Shown here piece after piece: positions 27,877 through 37,698 of a stretch of 64,000 bases of DNA (the stretch's first letter is position 1; each line of letters starts with the position of its first letter). The stretch is from contig NZ_WUQX01000001.1 of the NCBI RefSeq assembly GCF_009830285.1, forward strand, positions 992,501 through 1,056,500, given 5' to 3'. The translations under genes and the position numbers were made by a program. The notes beneath the pieces were generated by a model that was given only the letters and a program-made list of their open reading frames with translations, was not told the origin of the DNA and did not search any database. Source of the DNA: Sporofaciens musculi. Its GTDB lineage: Bacteria > Bacillota > Clostridia > Lachnospirales > Lachnospiraceae.

Positions 27877-28563
27877 ATGGAAAAAGACGATAAATTATAT
27901 AGAAGATGTCAAATTTCCCATAGAAAGGGAATCTATGAAAGACATTTTAAGCGTCTACAGGATTTTATTTGTGCTTTATTAGCTGCGATAGTTTTATCGC
28001 CAGTTATGCTTATTACGGCAGTAATAGTAAAAGTGAAGCTAGGTTCACCGGTAATTTTTACACAGGATCGACCTGGGCTAAACGGAAAAATATTTAAAAT
28101 ATACAAATTTCGGACTATGACTGAGGCGAAAGACAAGAATGGAAACAGTCTGCCGGATGCTATGCGTATGACAAAGGTTGGAAAATTTTTGCGTTCAACT
28201 TCATTGGATGAACTTCCGGAAGTGTTCAATATAATAAAAGGCGATATGAGTGTGGTTGGTCCCAGGCCGTTACTTGTACAGTATCTAGTACGATATAACA
28301 GCTTTCAAATGCGTCGTCATGAGGTACGTCCCGGTATCACGGGATTAGCACAGGTGCATGGACGTAATGCAATTAGTTGGGAGGAAAAGTTCGATTGGGA
28401 TATTAAGTATGTGGAAGATATTACTTTTTTAGGGGACTGGAAGATTATTTTCCAAACAATTATGACTGTTCTAAAGAAAGAAGGAATCAGTTCAGAGACT
28501 TCTGAAACAATGGAGGAGTTTTTTGGATCAGAAGTGTCTGAAACAATGGATGGGAAGGGTTAA
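27877..28563 (+). CDS. Polyprenyl-phosphate sugar-1-phosphate transferase (PglC-like)
   Basis: This 228-aa protein has one N-terminal membrane segment and the small PGT core: KFRTMTEAKDKNG, LRSTSLDELPEVFNIIKGDMSVVGPRPLL and HEVRPGITGLAQVHGRN. The SLDE Asp-Glu pair is the catalytic dyad of monotopic phosphoglycosyl transferases. It starts the repeat unit by moving sugar-1-phosphate from UDP-sugar to undecaprenyl phosphate, probably the bacillosamine-type sugar made by its neighbours. The C-terminus carries an unusual acidic tail with a repeated SETMEEFFGSE-like motif. Confidence 0.92.
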   Translation: MEKDDKLYRRCQISHRKGIYERHFKRLQDFICALLAAIVLSPVMLITAVIVKVKLGSPVIFTQDRPGLNGKIFKIYKFRTMTEAKDKNGNSLPDAMRMTKVGKFLRSTSLDELPEVFNIIKGDMSVVGPRPLLVQYLVRYNSFQMRRHEVRPGITGLAQVHGRNAISWEEKFDWDIKYVEDITFLGDWKIIFQTIMTVLKKEGISSETSETMEEFFGSEVSETMDGKG

Positions 28564-28565
28564 GA

Positions 28566-29249
28566 ATGAAGAAATTGGCGATTATTGGTGCCAGCGGTAA
28601 TGGAAAAGTAGTAGCAGATATCGCGGTTAAGAATGGATATGAGGAGATAGTTTTTTTAGATGACAATGAAAATATTTATTGCTGTGGAGAGTATCCTGTA
28701 GTGGGGAAAAGTTCTGACGCAGAAAAACAGGATGCAGACATTATTGTTGGAATAGGTAATGCAGGTATTCGGAAACGTATACAGGAAACAATTAAAAACG
28801 CGAAAATTGCAACGCTTATCCATCCCAATGCTACGGTAGCAGATGACGTCATAATCGGTGAGGGAACAGTCGTTATGGCCGGAGTGGTTATTAATTCAGG
28901 TACAAGTATTGGAAAAGGCTGTATTATCAATACTTGTTCCTCCGTTGATCATGACTGTAGAGTAGGGGATTTTGTTCATATAGCGGTAGGCAGTCATTTG
29001 TGTGGAACGGTTACAGCAGAAACAGAAACCTGGATTGGCGCTGGAGTCACAGTAAGTAATAATGTGTCAATTTGCCGTAAATGTATCATTGGTGCCGGTG
29101 CAGTAGTAATAAAAAATGTAGAAGAATCAGGTACATATGTTGGAGTACCAGCCAGAAAGGTAAATATGGAAAGTAAAGCTGTAGAATTAGGGGGGTATTT
29201 CTCAACCCATAAAATAGAAAATATAATTCAATACGTCTGGGCAGCATAG
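28566..29249 (+). CDS. Acetyltransferase of the NeuD/PglD family
   Basis: This 227-aa protein has an N-terminal Rossmann-like domain (KLAIIGASGNGKVVADIA) and a C-terminal left-handed beta-helix of hexapeptide repeats. The PglD-type SSVDHDCRVGDFVHIAVGSHLCGTV block contains the catalytic His. PglD uses acetyl-CoA to acetylate the C4 amino sugar. The order E-C-D matches a bacillosamine module. It starts two bases after the previous stop. Confidence 0.9.
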   Translation: MKKLAIIGASGNGKVVADIAVKNGYEEIVFLDDNENIYCCGEYPVVGKSSDAEKQDADIIVGIGNAGIRKRIQETIKNAKIATLIHPNATVADDVIIGEGTVVMAGVVINSGTSIGKGCIINTCSSVDHDCRVGDFVHIAVGSHLCGTVTAETETWIGAGVTVSNNVSICRKCIIGAGAVVIKNVEESGTYVGVPARKVNMESKAVELGGYFSTHKIENIIQYVWAA

Positions 29250-29260
29250 GAGGAAGTAGC

Positions 29261-30205
29261 ATGAAAATACTATTTACCAGTGTCGGCAGGCGTGTTGAAC
29301 TTGTGCAAGCTTTTCACGAAGCTGCACAGAAAATAAATATTAAGTTAGAGATTTACGGCGCTGACACTGAAAAGTCTGCACCCGCTTTGGCATTCTGTAA
29401 CCATTCAGTAATTGTGCCAAGAATTAAAAATAAAAAGTATATACCAGAATTAAAGAGAATATGTGAAGAAGATGGTATAGATGCGCTAATACCAACAATT
29501 GATACGGATTTAATGGCTTTGGCACAAAATAGAAATGCTTTTGGTAAGACCAAGGTAATCATTAGCAGTCTGGAGAAAGTTGCAATATGCAGAGATAAAA
29601 GGTTTACGGCAGAATATTTTACATCTATAGGGTTACACAGTCCTCGTCCAATTGATGATTGGAAAGTATACGATGCAGGATATCCGGCATTTATAAAGCC
29701 GAAGGATGGAAGTTCCAGCATTTTTGCTTATAAGGTTGAAAATATAGATGAATTAAAATTGTTTGCTGAGCAAGTACCTGATTATATTATTCAGCCGTAT
29801 ATTGATGGAACAGAATATACGGTTGATATTTTTTGCGATTTTACTGGAAATGCGGTATTTATTACTCCAAGAATCCGATTGGCAGTAAGATCGGGAGAGG
29901 TCCTTAAAACTCAGATAGAACAAGATCAACAGATTATTGATGAAATAAAGAAATTAATTAAAGATTATAAACCATGCGGACAAATCACTGTGCAGCTTAT
30001 TCGAGAAAAAAAAACTGGGAAGGATTACTATATTGAAATTAATCCACGTTTTGGAGGGGGAGCACCGCTTAGCATGAAAGCTGGTGCGGATAGTGCAGAA
30101 GCTTTGCTGCGGTTATTAAATGGAGAGAAGCTAAGATATATAGATAATGCGGCAAAAGACGGAGTAGTATATAGCAGGTTTGATCAGAGTATACGGGTGA
30201 AGTGA
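29261..30205 (+). CDS. ATP-grasp enzyme (carbamoyl-phosphate synthase-like)
   Basis: This 314-aa protein opens with ILFTSVGRRVELVQAF, typical of capsule-locus ATP-grasp proteins related to CarB and PylC. The ATP-binding segments YPAFIKPKDGSSSIFAYKV and the metal-binding YYIEINPRFGGGAPLS are present. The family joins a carboxylate to an amine or thiol through an acyl-phosphate. Its substrate is unknown; it may attach an amino acid to a sugar. The TGA shares its last base with the ATG of the HAD gene. Confidence 0.83.
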   Translation: MKILFTSVGRRVELVQAFHEAAQKINIKLEIYGADTEKSAPALAFCNHSVIVPRIKNKKYIPELKRICEEDGIDALIPTIDTDLMALAQNRNAFGKTKVIISSLEKVAICRDKRFTAEYFTSIGLHSPRPIDDWKVYDAGYPAFIKPKDGSSSIFAYKVENIDELKLFAEQVPDYIIQPYIDGTEYTVDIFCDFTGNAVFITPRIRLAVRSGEVLKTQIEQDQQIIDEIKKLIKDYKPCGQITVQLIREKKTGKDYYIEINPRFGGGAPLSMKAGADSAEALLRLLNGEKLRYIDNAAKDGVVYSRFDQSIRVK

Positions 30206-30828
30206 TGATTGAAGTAAGCAACATATTGGAAGTTGAAAAATATATAGATGATTTGGAGGCTGTTGTATTCGATTTGGATGACACCCTATACAGTGAAAGG
30301 CAATATGTTAGAAGCGGATATCGGAAAATTGCAGACTATTTTGGATGCCCAGAAATAGAGAATGAAATGTGGAATGTGTTTGAAGCAGGAGGTAAAGCAA
30401 TAGATAATGTGTTGGAAAAACATGGTTTCTTAAGCAAAAAAAACGAGGCACTGCACATTTATCGCAGTCAAAAGCCAGATATAGTACTTTACCAAGGAGT
30501 GTCTGAGATGATAGAGCGTATTAAAAAGAATAAAAAGGTTGGGATTATTACAGATGGCCGGCCGGAGGGACAAAGGGCAAAGCTCAAAATGTTGGATATA
30601 GTAGTTGATAGAGTCATTGTTACGGATGAGCTTGGTGGTATTGAATTTAGAAAGCCAAATCCCAGAGGGTTTAGATTAATGATGAAAGAGTTGGAGGTAG
30701 ATTTCTCAAAGGCTTGTTATGTCGGAGATAATATAAGTAAAGATTTTATTGCTCCTCAGAAACTTGGTATGCGATGTATTTGGTTTAGAAATAGGGATGG
30801 AATTTATAATTGGGGCGAGAGGAAGTAA
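30205..30828 (+). CDS. HAD-family hydrolase
   Basis: This 207-aa HAD enzyme has motif I VFDLDDTLYSERQ near residue 27, motif II ITDGRP, and motif III/IV KPNPRGF and YVGDNISKDF. It resembles haloacid dehalogenase-like phosphatases. The ATG at 30205 overlaps the previous stop (TGATG type). An in-frame GTG one codon earlier is possible. With the ATP-grasp gene it forms a two-gene unit often found in capsule loci. The phosphate ester it hydrolyses is unknown. Confidence 0.85.
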   Translation: MIEVSNILEVEKYIDDLEAVVFDLDDTLYSERQYVRSGYRKIADYFGCPEIENEMWNVFEAGGKAIDNVLEKHGFLSKKNEALHIYRSQKPDIVLYQGVSEMIERIKKNKKVGIITDGRPEGQRAKLKMLDIVVDRVIVTDELGGIEFRKPNPRGFRLMMKELEVDFSKACYVGDNISKDFIAPQKLGMRCIWFRNRDGIYNWGERK

Positions 30829-30831
30829 GAA

Positions 30832-31971
30832 ATGAAAAAAGTGCTTATGGTTGCTACAGTGGCATCTATGATAGGATCTTTTAACTTGGACAATTTGTCA
30901 ATATTACAAAAAATGGGGTATGAGGTACATGTGGCTTGTAATTTTAAAGATAGGACTGTTTGGACAGATGAGAAAGTAAAAAAATTAGTTAAGCAGTTGA
31001 AGGATATGGGGGTAAAATATCATCAAATAGATTTTCATAGAAAGCCGTCACATATTTGCAGCATTGTAAAGGCATATAGGCAGTTGAATCTACTTGTGAA
31101 AAAAAACAAATTTCATTTTATACACTGTCACACGCCAGTTGGTGGATTAGTTGGAAGAATTGTAAGTCATAGAAATCATGTAAAGGTCATCTATACGGCG
31201 CATGGATTTCATTTTTTTAATGGGGCGCCTTTAAGAAATTGGTTACTATATTATCCTGTGGAAAAATTTTTATCAAGATGGACCGATATATTAGTAACAA
31301 TAAATTCTGAAGATTATATGAGAGCAAAAGCAAAATTTAAGGCTAGGAAAACATACCATATTCATGGTGTTGGAATTGAGTTGGAACAGTTTAAGACCAG
31401 TGATATGAATCGTGAAACAAAACGTAAAGAATTAGGATTATCTGTAGATAATACAATGCTTTTTTCGATAGGAGAGCTTGATAAGGAAAAAAATCATATT
31501 TTAGTTATTCAAGCTATGAAAGAGCTTTCTAAAGAAGGGTGTAAATATTATATAGCAGGAAAGGGGAAATTGCTTGACGAATTAAAGCAGATTACGGAAT
31601 CAGAAAAATTGACAGATAGTGTTATATTCCTTGGATACAGGCAAGATATTACAGATTTGCTTAAGGCATCGGATGTTTTTGTGTTCCCCTCTTTGTTTGA
31701 AGGACTATCGGTTGCATTAATGGAAGCTGTTGCGGCAAAATTGCCAATTGCATGTTCTAATGTCAGAGGTAATACTGATACAGTTGTTACACCATTAAGC
31801 TATTTTGATAAAAACTCAGTGGGAGAGTTAGTGCACGTAATTAGACAGATCATGAATTCAGATATGAATAATATGACGGAAGAAAATTATGCTAATCTAA
31901 TGAAATATCAATTAGCGAATGTAAGGAAAGAAATGCTCGAAATATATAAGTTAGCAGGTTGTTTTATATAA
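30832..31971 (+). CDS. Glycosyltransferase family 4
   Basis: This 379-aa GT-B enzyme has an N-terminal Rossmann half with HCHTPVGGLVGR and YTAHGFHFF, and a C-terminal half with FSIGELDKEKNH, FLGYRQDI and the donor-binding block DVFVFPSLFEGLSVALMEAVA. Closest in feel to EpsD/PglA-type retaining transferases that extend the lipid-linked repeat unit at the inner membrane face. The sugar donor cannot be told from sequence. Confidence 0.88.
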   Translation: MKKVLMVATVASMIGSFNLDNLSILQKMGYEVHVACNFKDRTVWTDEKVKKLVKQLKDMGVKYHQIDFHRKPSHICSIVKAYRQLNLLVKKNKFHFIHCHTPVGGLVGRIVSHRNHVKVIYTAHGFHFFNGAPLRNWLLYYPVEKFLSRWTDILVTINSEDYMRAKAKFKARKTYHIHGVGIELEQFKTSDMNRETKRKELGLSVDNTMLFSIGELDKEKNHILVIQAMKELSKEGCKYYIAGKGKLLDELKQITESEKLTDSVIFLGYRQDITDLLKASDVFVFPSLFEGLSVALMEAVAAKLPIACSNVRGNTDTVVTPLSYFDKNSVGELVHVIRQIMNSDMNNMTEENYANLMKYQLANVRKEMLEIYKLAGCFI

Positions 31972-32005
31972 AGTGTCAACAAAGAATAAAGAGGAGTAGA
32001 ACAAG

Positions 32006-32668
32006 ATGAAAATACTAGCAGTAGGTGCGCATTTAGACGATATTGAGATTGCATGTGGAGGTACGCTTGCCAAAGCGATTGAGAATGGGCATCAAGTGAA
32101 AGCATTGATTATGAGCAAATCAGGATATACAGATAAGGAAGGACAGATTCAAAGAGAGGATGAAGTGGCTGTCATAGAGGGGACAAATGCGTTACATGCA
32201 CTTGGAATTTCGGATATTGATGTGCTTGATTTCCCCACAAAAGATATTCCTTTTCAGTCAGAAGTAGTGAATACGATTGATGTTTGTATGAGTAAATATA
32301 ATCCGGATATTATTTTTACACATCATCCATTTGATACGCATCAAGCACATGTTGGAGTAAGTAATGCAACAATAGCAGCAGCAAGACGGAAAAATACCGT
32401 CTTTTTTTATGAGCCAATAACACCATCTGGAAGGTCTTACGTAGCTTTTCGTCCACAATTATATATAGATATAGAAAGTACGATAGAAAAAAAGATTGCC
32501 TCGCTTCGTGAACATAAGTCGGAATATAGTAAATTCGGTGCAGAGGATTGGATAACGGGGGTTCATAGTAGATGCGGGTTCAGGGGTTATGAAATAGGGA
32601 AAAAGTATGCTGAAGCTTTTGAGGTACTTCGCATTGAAATGAGTTTTAAACAAGGGCTTCTTTTGTAA
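32006..32668 (+). CDS. PIG-L family deacetylase
   Basis: This 220-aa protein has the zinc-binding opening AVGAHLDDIEIACGGTLA (HxDD) and the later FTHHPFDTHQAHVGVSNA His cluster. The family removes N-acetyl groups from GlcNAc-containing substrates. Here it may deacetylate a sugar in the polymer or its precursor and free an amine for further decoration. GAGGAG precedes the ATG. The next gene follows after 15 bases. Confidence 0.9.
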   Translation: MKILAVGAHLDDIEIACGGTLAKAIENGHQVKALIMSKSGYTDKEGQIQREDEVAVIEGTNALHALGISDIDVLDFPTKDIPFQSEVVNTIDVCMSKYNPDIIFTHHPFDTHQAHVGVSNATIAAARRKNTVFFYEPITPSGRSYVAFRPQLYIDIESTIEKKIASLREHKSEYSKFGAEDWITGVHSRCGFRGYEIGKKYAEAFEVLRIEMSFKQGLLL

Positions 32669-32683
32669 ATGAAGGGGGAAAAA

Positions 32684-33816
32684 ATGAATTGTGAATTAAG
32701 AGATTATGATTTTGTAATTTTTGCGTTAGATCATTATAATCCGTTAGGCGTTGTACGAAGTTTGGGGGAAAGTGGTATTGCTGCTACAGTAATAGCAGAA
32801 AAGAGTAAGACCGATATTTCTTCATACAGCAAATATATAAAAGAGTATATTCGCGTTGAGACTGCAGAAGAAGGATATAAATATTTAATGAACAAGTACT
32901 CAGAAGAAAAAAAAAAGTCTTTCTGATTACATGTGATGATAGAACCATTGAATTTTTGGATCAACGATATGATGAGTGGAATAACAGATTTATCGGGTTT
33001 AATGCTGGGAAATCAGGGAAAATATCAGAATATATGAATAAATATAAAGTTCTTGAACTTGCAAAGAAGTATGGATTAAAAACCCTTGATACGGTTTGTG
33101 TAAAAAAGAATGTAATTCCTAAAGGGATAGAATATCCAGTTATAACAAAATCTATTTCTCCTGTTGAGGGGGGATGGAAAGCGGATGTCCATATTTGTCA
33201 TTCGGAAAATGAGTTAAAAATTGCATATGAAAAAATCAAAGCATCAACAGTTATTCTCCAAAAATATATTGAGAAAAAAAATGAATATTGCGTAGATGGT
33301 TTTTGTGCTGATAGAGGCAGGATCATGTTTAATGCGATTGAATCGACATATAATTATTTGATACCTGGATATTACAGTCCATATATGACAGTTAAGAAGT
33401 TTAATAATCCCGATCTTAGAGAAGCAATGGAAGGTATAATGAAAGAAATCGAATTTGAAGGTATTTATTCTATTGAATTTCTTATCGATCAGGACGATAC
33501 GTATTATTTTAGTGAAATTAATTTTAGAAATTCGACATGGAGTTATGCCGCTACATGTGCAGGGATGAATCTTCCAGTTTTATGGGCGAAAGCAATGGTA
33601 TCAGGGAAGTTAGAAACAGCAGAGGAAGATATTTGGGTAGAAGATTTTATGGCAATGGTAGAACCGATTGATTATGGTAAAAGGGTAAAACCAAAAGAGA
33701 TTGGATTGGGTGAGTGGTTAATAGATTTTAAGGAAGCTAAATGTGCTTTTTACTATAATAAAGAAGACCCTGAGCCATTTATTCATATGTGCAAAAATTG
33801 GGAAAAATTCAGTTGA
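32684..33816 (+). pseudogene. ATP-grasp enzyme, frame broken in an A10 tract
   Basis: Two frames make one ATP-grasp protein of about 377 aa. The first (ATG 32684) runs to a TGA at 32924-32926. The rest continues in another frame through FLDQRYDEWNNRFIGFN, the GKSGKISEYMNKYK ATP-binding region and YYFSEINFRNSTWSYAA. The switch is at ten A (32907-32916). One extra A, or a -1 slip on AAAAAAG, restores KKKVFLITCDDRTIEFLDQ and an unbroken protein. It may be an off-phase contingency gene, a slippage product or a homopolymer error. The likely function is carboxylate-amine ligation in glycan decoration. GGGGGAA precedes the ATG. Confidence 0.75.
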
Positions 33817-33842
33817 AAGTAAAGTTTACTGGAGTAGATTAA

Positions 33843-35342
33843 ATGGGAAGATTAGATTTAAGACGATTTTTACCAACAGTTATGGTTATACTTATAGTAT
33901 TAATTATGGTTGCGACAAATTTATCTAATGTACAGTCGTTGGTAGATTCGATTTATACCTTTATGTCTGGGCAGTTTGGCTGGCTTTTTATATTAGCAAA
34001 TCTGTCTGCTTTTTTATTTTCATTATGGATTATATTCAGTCCCAAGGGGAAGATTAGGCTTGGCGGAGAAAAGTGTAAACCTGCTTTTAATATTTTTTCG
34101 TGGATTGCAATGATGTTTACAACAAGCTGTAGTGCGGGCTTAATTGTATTTGGATTTATTGAAGCTATAATTTATGCATCTGCCCCTCCATTCCAAATTG
34201 AACCATTTTCAGTACAGGCATACGAATACGCCGAGATGTATTCCCATTATCACTGGGGATTCAATGCATGGACATTGTATGTACCTGCCTCGATAGCGAT
34301 TGGCTATGCTCTTTATAATAAAAGACAAAGCAGTATAAGTATTAGTGATGCATGTGAACCAATTCTCGGAAAACACAGCAGGGGTACCTCAGGAGTGGTG
34401 GTTGATGTTTTGGGAGTGTTTGGAGCAGTAGTTGCTCCGGTGACATCAATGGGATTGGGGATGCCATTACTCACATTATTATTTCAAGAGATTTTTAGTA
34501 TTGGAGAAGAATATAAAGCATTTCTTCAGATTATAATACTTTTCATATGGATTTTAATTTTTGGAACAAGTACTTATTTAGGATTGAGCAAAGGAATCAA
34601 AAATTTAAGTAATATTAATATATTACTTGCTTTTATATTCATGCTTTTTGTTGGTGGTTTAAGTGGAATTCTGTACGTTGTTAAAGCAGAGATTAATACT
34701 TTGGGGCTTTATATACAAAACTTTATCCGCATGGCAACATTTACGGATCCATATGGCGATGGAAGTTTCGTGAGTTCCTGGACAGTATGGTATTGGGCAT
34801 GGTTGATTGTATACATGCCTTTAATGGGCGTATTCAATGCAAGAATTTCAAAAGGAAGAACTCTGAGAGAATTGGCTGTTGGACAGATGGTATTTTGTAG
34901 CCTGGGGTGTTGGGTTGCAATGTCTATGCTTGGAAATCATGCAATTAAATTACAACAGTCAGGGGTAGATGTAGCAAAAATTCTTAATTATGAAGGGCAA
35001 CCCGAAGGAATATTACTCATTTTACAAAATATGCCTATGCCTAAATTAATGATGGCTATAGTTGCAATATTATGCTTTATGTTTATGGCAACAACGGTAG
35101 ATTCCAGTTCATTTGTTGCGGCAGAGATTACGACAAAACATGAAACAGAAGATGACCAGGCACCAAGATGGATAAGGGTGTTTTGGGCGGCAATAGCATG
35201 TATTATTACATTCGTATTGTTACAAGTTGGCGGATTTAATGCTGTACAGGTTCTTGCTATACTGATTGGACTACCACTGGCTATAGTCATGTTCATCGTT
35301 ATTATTTCTGCAATAAAGTTGGTTTCAAGCGAATCTTTATAG
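33843..35342 (+). CDS. BCCT-family transporter
   Basis: This 499-aa protein has about 12 membrane helices with BCCT marks: TSCSAGLIVFGFIEA, HWGFNAWTLYVPASIAIGYA, a WYWAWLIVYMPLMGVFNARISKGRTLRE block and a final ATTVDSSSFVAAE. The family imports betaine, carnitine, choline or similar quaternary amines with sodium or protons. The aromatic box residues differ slightly from textbook WWxxW, so the substrate is open. Finding it among glycan genes suggests uptake of a small zwitterion used to decorate the polymer, such as a choline-like group. That link is inferred. Confidence 0.85.
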   Translation: MGRLDLRRFLPTVMVILIVLIMVATNLSNVQSLVDSIYTFMSGQFGWLFILANLSAFLFSLWIIFSPKGKIRLGGEKCKPAFNIFSWIAMMFTTSCSAGLIVFGFIEAIIYASAPPFQIEPFSVQAYEYAEMYSHYHWGFNAWTLYVPASIAIGYALYNKRQSSISISDACEPILGKHSRGTSGVVVDVLGVFGAVVAPVTSMGLGMPLLTLLFQEIFSIGEEYKAFLQIIILFIWILIFGTSTYLGLSKGIKNLSNINILLAFIFMLFVGGLSGILYVVKAEINTLGLYIQNFIRMATFTDPYGDGSFVSSWTVWYWAWLIVYMPLMGVFNARISKGRTLRELAVGQMVFCSLGCWVAMSMLGNHAIKLQQSGVDVAKILNYEGQPEGILLILQNMPMPKLMMAIVAILCFMFMATTVDSSSFVAAEITTKHETEDDQAPRWIRVFWAAIACIITFVLLQVGGFNAVQVLAILIGLPLAIVMFIVIISAIKLVSSESL

Positions 35343-35391
35343 TGGCAGAGATTAGAGGCAGTAGTTATTAGTTTGAGGAAGGATTATAGAC

Positions 35392-36549
35392 ATGAAGTTA
35401 GTATTTGTACATGATGGACCGATTTTTGAAGATAAGGATGGACAGTATTATGAGTATTCCTATCACGGGCTGTATGAGCGATACAAATATTTAGCAGATG
35501 AGATAACGTTTATTATGAGGGTTTATCCTGTAGAAAAAGATACGAAAGGAACAAAACTTCCTGCAGAAATTAAAGTGATAAATGTTCCTAATTTTAAATC
35601 TCCATCTAGCTATTTTTTAAAAAAAAGAATTGCTGAAAAAAATATCGAAAAGCAAATAAGAGAGACAGATTATGCAGTATTGCGGGAGTCTAGTTGTGCT
35701 AAAATAGCTCTTAAATATTGTAAAAAATATAATAAACCCTATATCTATGAATGTGTAGGATGTATATGGGACGGATTGTGGAATCATAGTCTTTTAGGGA
35801 AACTAATGGCGCCATCTTCTTTTATAATAGAAAAAAAGATAATAAAAAATGCACCATATGTTTATTATGTAACCGATCAATTTTTACAAAGACGGTATCC
35901 TACAAAGGGAAAAAGTATAGGGTGTTCAAACGTTGTAATAGACAAAGTAGACGAGTCTGTTCTAAAAAAAAGGCTGGATAAAATTTCCGGTTATCATGTA
36001 GACAATAAAATAAAAATTGGAACAGCTGCAGCTTTAGATGTACGATATAAGGGGCAGGAGTATGTAATAAAAGCGATCAAAAAGCTTGTTGAGCAAGGAT
36101 ATGATTTAGAATATTATCTTGCTGGAGGGAACCGTAAGCAGAGTACATTTCTAAAAGATTTAGCAGTTTCCCTGGGGGTGGAAAAAAGAGTTATATTTTG
36201 CGGAAGTTTAGATGCGGCAGAGATGCCGCATTTTTATGATTCACTTGATATTTATATACAGCCAAGCAAGCAAGAAGGACTTCCGCGCTCTGTTATTGAG
36301 GCAATGAGCAGAGGGTGTCCGGTGTTGGGGACAAAGATTGCGGGAATTCCGGAGTTAATAGAACAAAAGTGTCTGTTTAAAAAAGGGAGTGTTTCTGCTG
36401 TAACTAATTCTATAGTCTATATTCTCCATTCTGATTTGGAAAAAATATCAATATATAATTTTCAGAAGGCAAAAAAATATACAAAAGAAATATTGGCTGA
36501 TAGAAGACGACATTTTTATGACCAGTTCTTGGAAGAATACCGATATTAA
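35392..36549 (+). CDS. Glycosyltransferase family 4
   Basis: This 385-aa GT-B enzyme has an N-terminal acceptor domain (KLVFVHDGPIFEDKDGQYY) and a C-terminal donor domain with KIGTAAALDVRYKGQEYVIKAI, VIFCGSLDAAEMPHFYDSLDIYIQPSKQEGLPRSVIEAMSRG and GIPELI. The E-x7-E motif is intact (KQEGLPRSVIEA). It probably adds one sugar to the lipid-linked repeat unit. An A8 run in the gene does not break the frame. Confidence 0.87.
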   Translation: MKLVFVHDGPIFEDKDGQYYEYSYHGLYERYKYLADEITFIMRVYPVEKDTKGTKLPAEIKVINVPNFKSPSSYFLKKRIAEKNIEKQIRETDYAVLRESSCAKIALKYCKKYNKPYIYECVGCIWDGLWNHSLLGKLMAPSSFIIEKKIIKNAPYVYYVTDQFLQRRYPTKGKSIGCSNVVIDKVDESVLKKRLDKISGYHVDNKIKIGTAAALDVRYKGQEYVIKAIKKLVEQGYDLEYYLAGGNRKQSTFLKDLAVSLGVEKRVIFCGSLDAAEMPHFYDSLDIYIQPSKQEGLPRSVIEAMSRGCPVLGTKIAGIPELIEQKCLFKKGSVSAVTNSIVYILHSDLEKISIYNFQKAKKYTKEILADRRRHFYDQFLEEYRY

Positions 36550-36563
36550 GAGGATGATATTAT

Positions 36564-37636
36564 ATGAAAAGATTAGTAATTATCGGAGGCTCTCTTTCTC
36601 GTGGAGGTGCAGAAAGAGTGATGATTTACTTGGCTGATTATATGGTAAAGCATGGTATTGCTACAAAGATTATTACGAGTAAACGAAATGATAATGAGTA
36701 CGAATTACCAAGTGGGGTTCAGCGAATATGCTTGTCAGAAAATACATCTTCAAATAGTAAAATAGATATATTAAATCAAATTAAAAATCTACAGAAATAT
36801 ATTAAAAAAAATAATATAGATACAGTATTAATTATTGGAGTTCCCACTTGTTTATATGCTATACCAGGATGTATAAAAACAGGTGCAACTATTTTTGTGT
36901 CAGAACGTAATGATCCAACTCATTTCGCGGGAAAGAAAATTGTAAAATATATTTCGCGAAAATTGATGGAAAAAGCTGATGGTTATATATTTCAGACGGA
37001 AGATGCAAAAAAATTTTATGAGAAGCGTTTAAATGGGCGTGGAACTGTGATTTTTAACCCTTTACTTAATGAAAAACTACCTGATGTATATATTGGAAAA
37101 AGAGAAAAAAATATTGTTTCTGTCGGAAGGCTCGATTCACAAAAGAATCAGAAGATTTTGATTGAAGCATTTACAAGGATTGCAAAAGAATATTCAGACT
37201 ATAATCTGATTTTTTATGGTGAAGGGCCATTACGGGATACGCTTAAAAGGCAAATTGAGAACTATTCTATGCAAAAACGTATTTTTTGGAAGGAAATGTA
37301 TCTAATTTGTTTGATTATATAAATTCTTCTGCTATTTTTGTAATGACTTCAAATTTTGAAGGGATGCCAAATGCATTGCTTGAGGCGATGGCACTAGGAT
37401 TGCCGTGCATTTCTACAGATTGCCCGTGCGGTGGACCGAGGAGTTTGATAGAAACTGGGAAAAATGGGTTATTGATTCCTGTTGGGGATATTGAGGCACT
37501 GGAGAAGGCTTTAAGAGTATTGTTAAAATCGCCAGATTTTGCGGATAGTCTAGGGAGAGAAGCGACACTGATAAGGGGGAAATTGGATATTGAAAATATA
37601 GGAAGACAATGGTTGGAGTATATGTCAAGTTTTTGA
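36564..37636 (+). pseudogene. Glycosyltransferase family 4, frame broken in a T6 tract
   Basis: The first frame (36564-37322) has the start of a GT4 enzyme: VIIGGSLSRGGAERVMIYLA, SERNDPTHFAGKK and ISVGRLDSQKNQK. It ends soon after RIFWKEMYLICLII. The second frame (from about 37286) carries on with EGNVSNLFDYINSSAIFVMTSNFEGMPNALLEAMALGLPCISTDCPCGG, the expected donor site. One extra T in the run at 37282-37287 gives RIFLEGNVSNLFDYI and a whole 357-aa protein. The similar one-base defects nearby make a homopolymer effect likely. Confidence 0.8.
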
Positions 37637-37698
37637 AGTGAGATTATGGAATTATAAGTAATTTTATAGAAAGATGAATATAAAGGAAAAATATTTTA

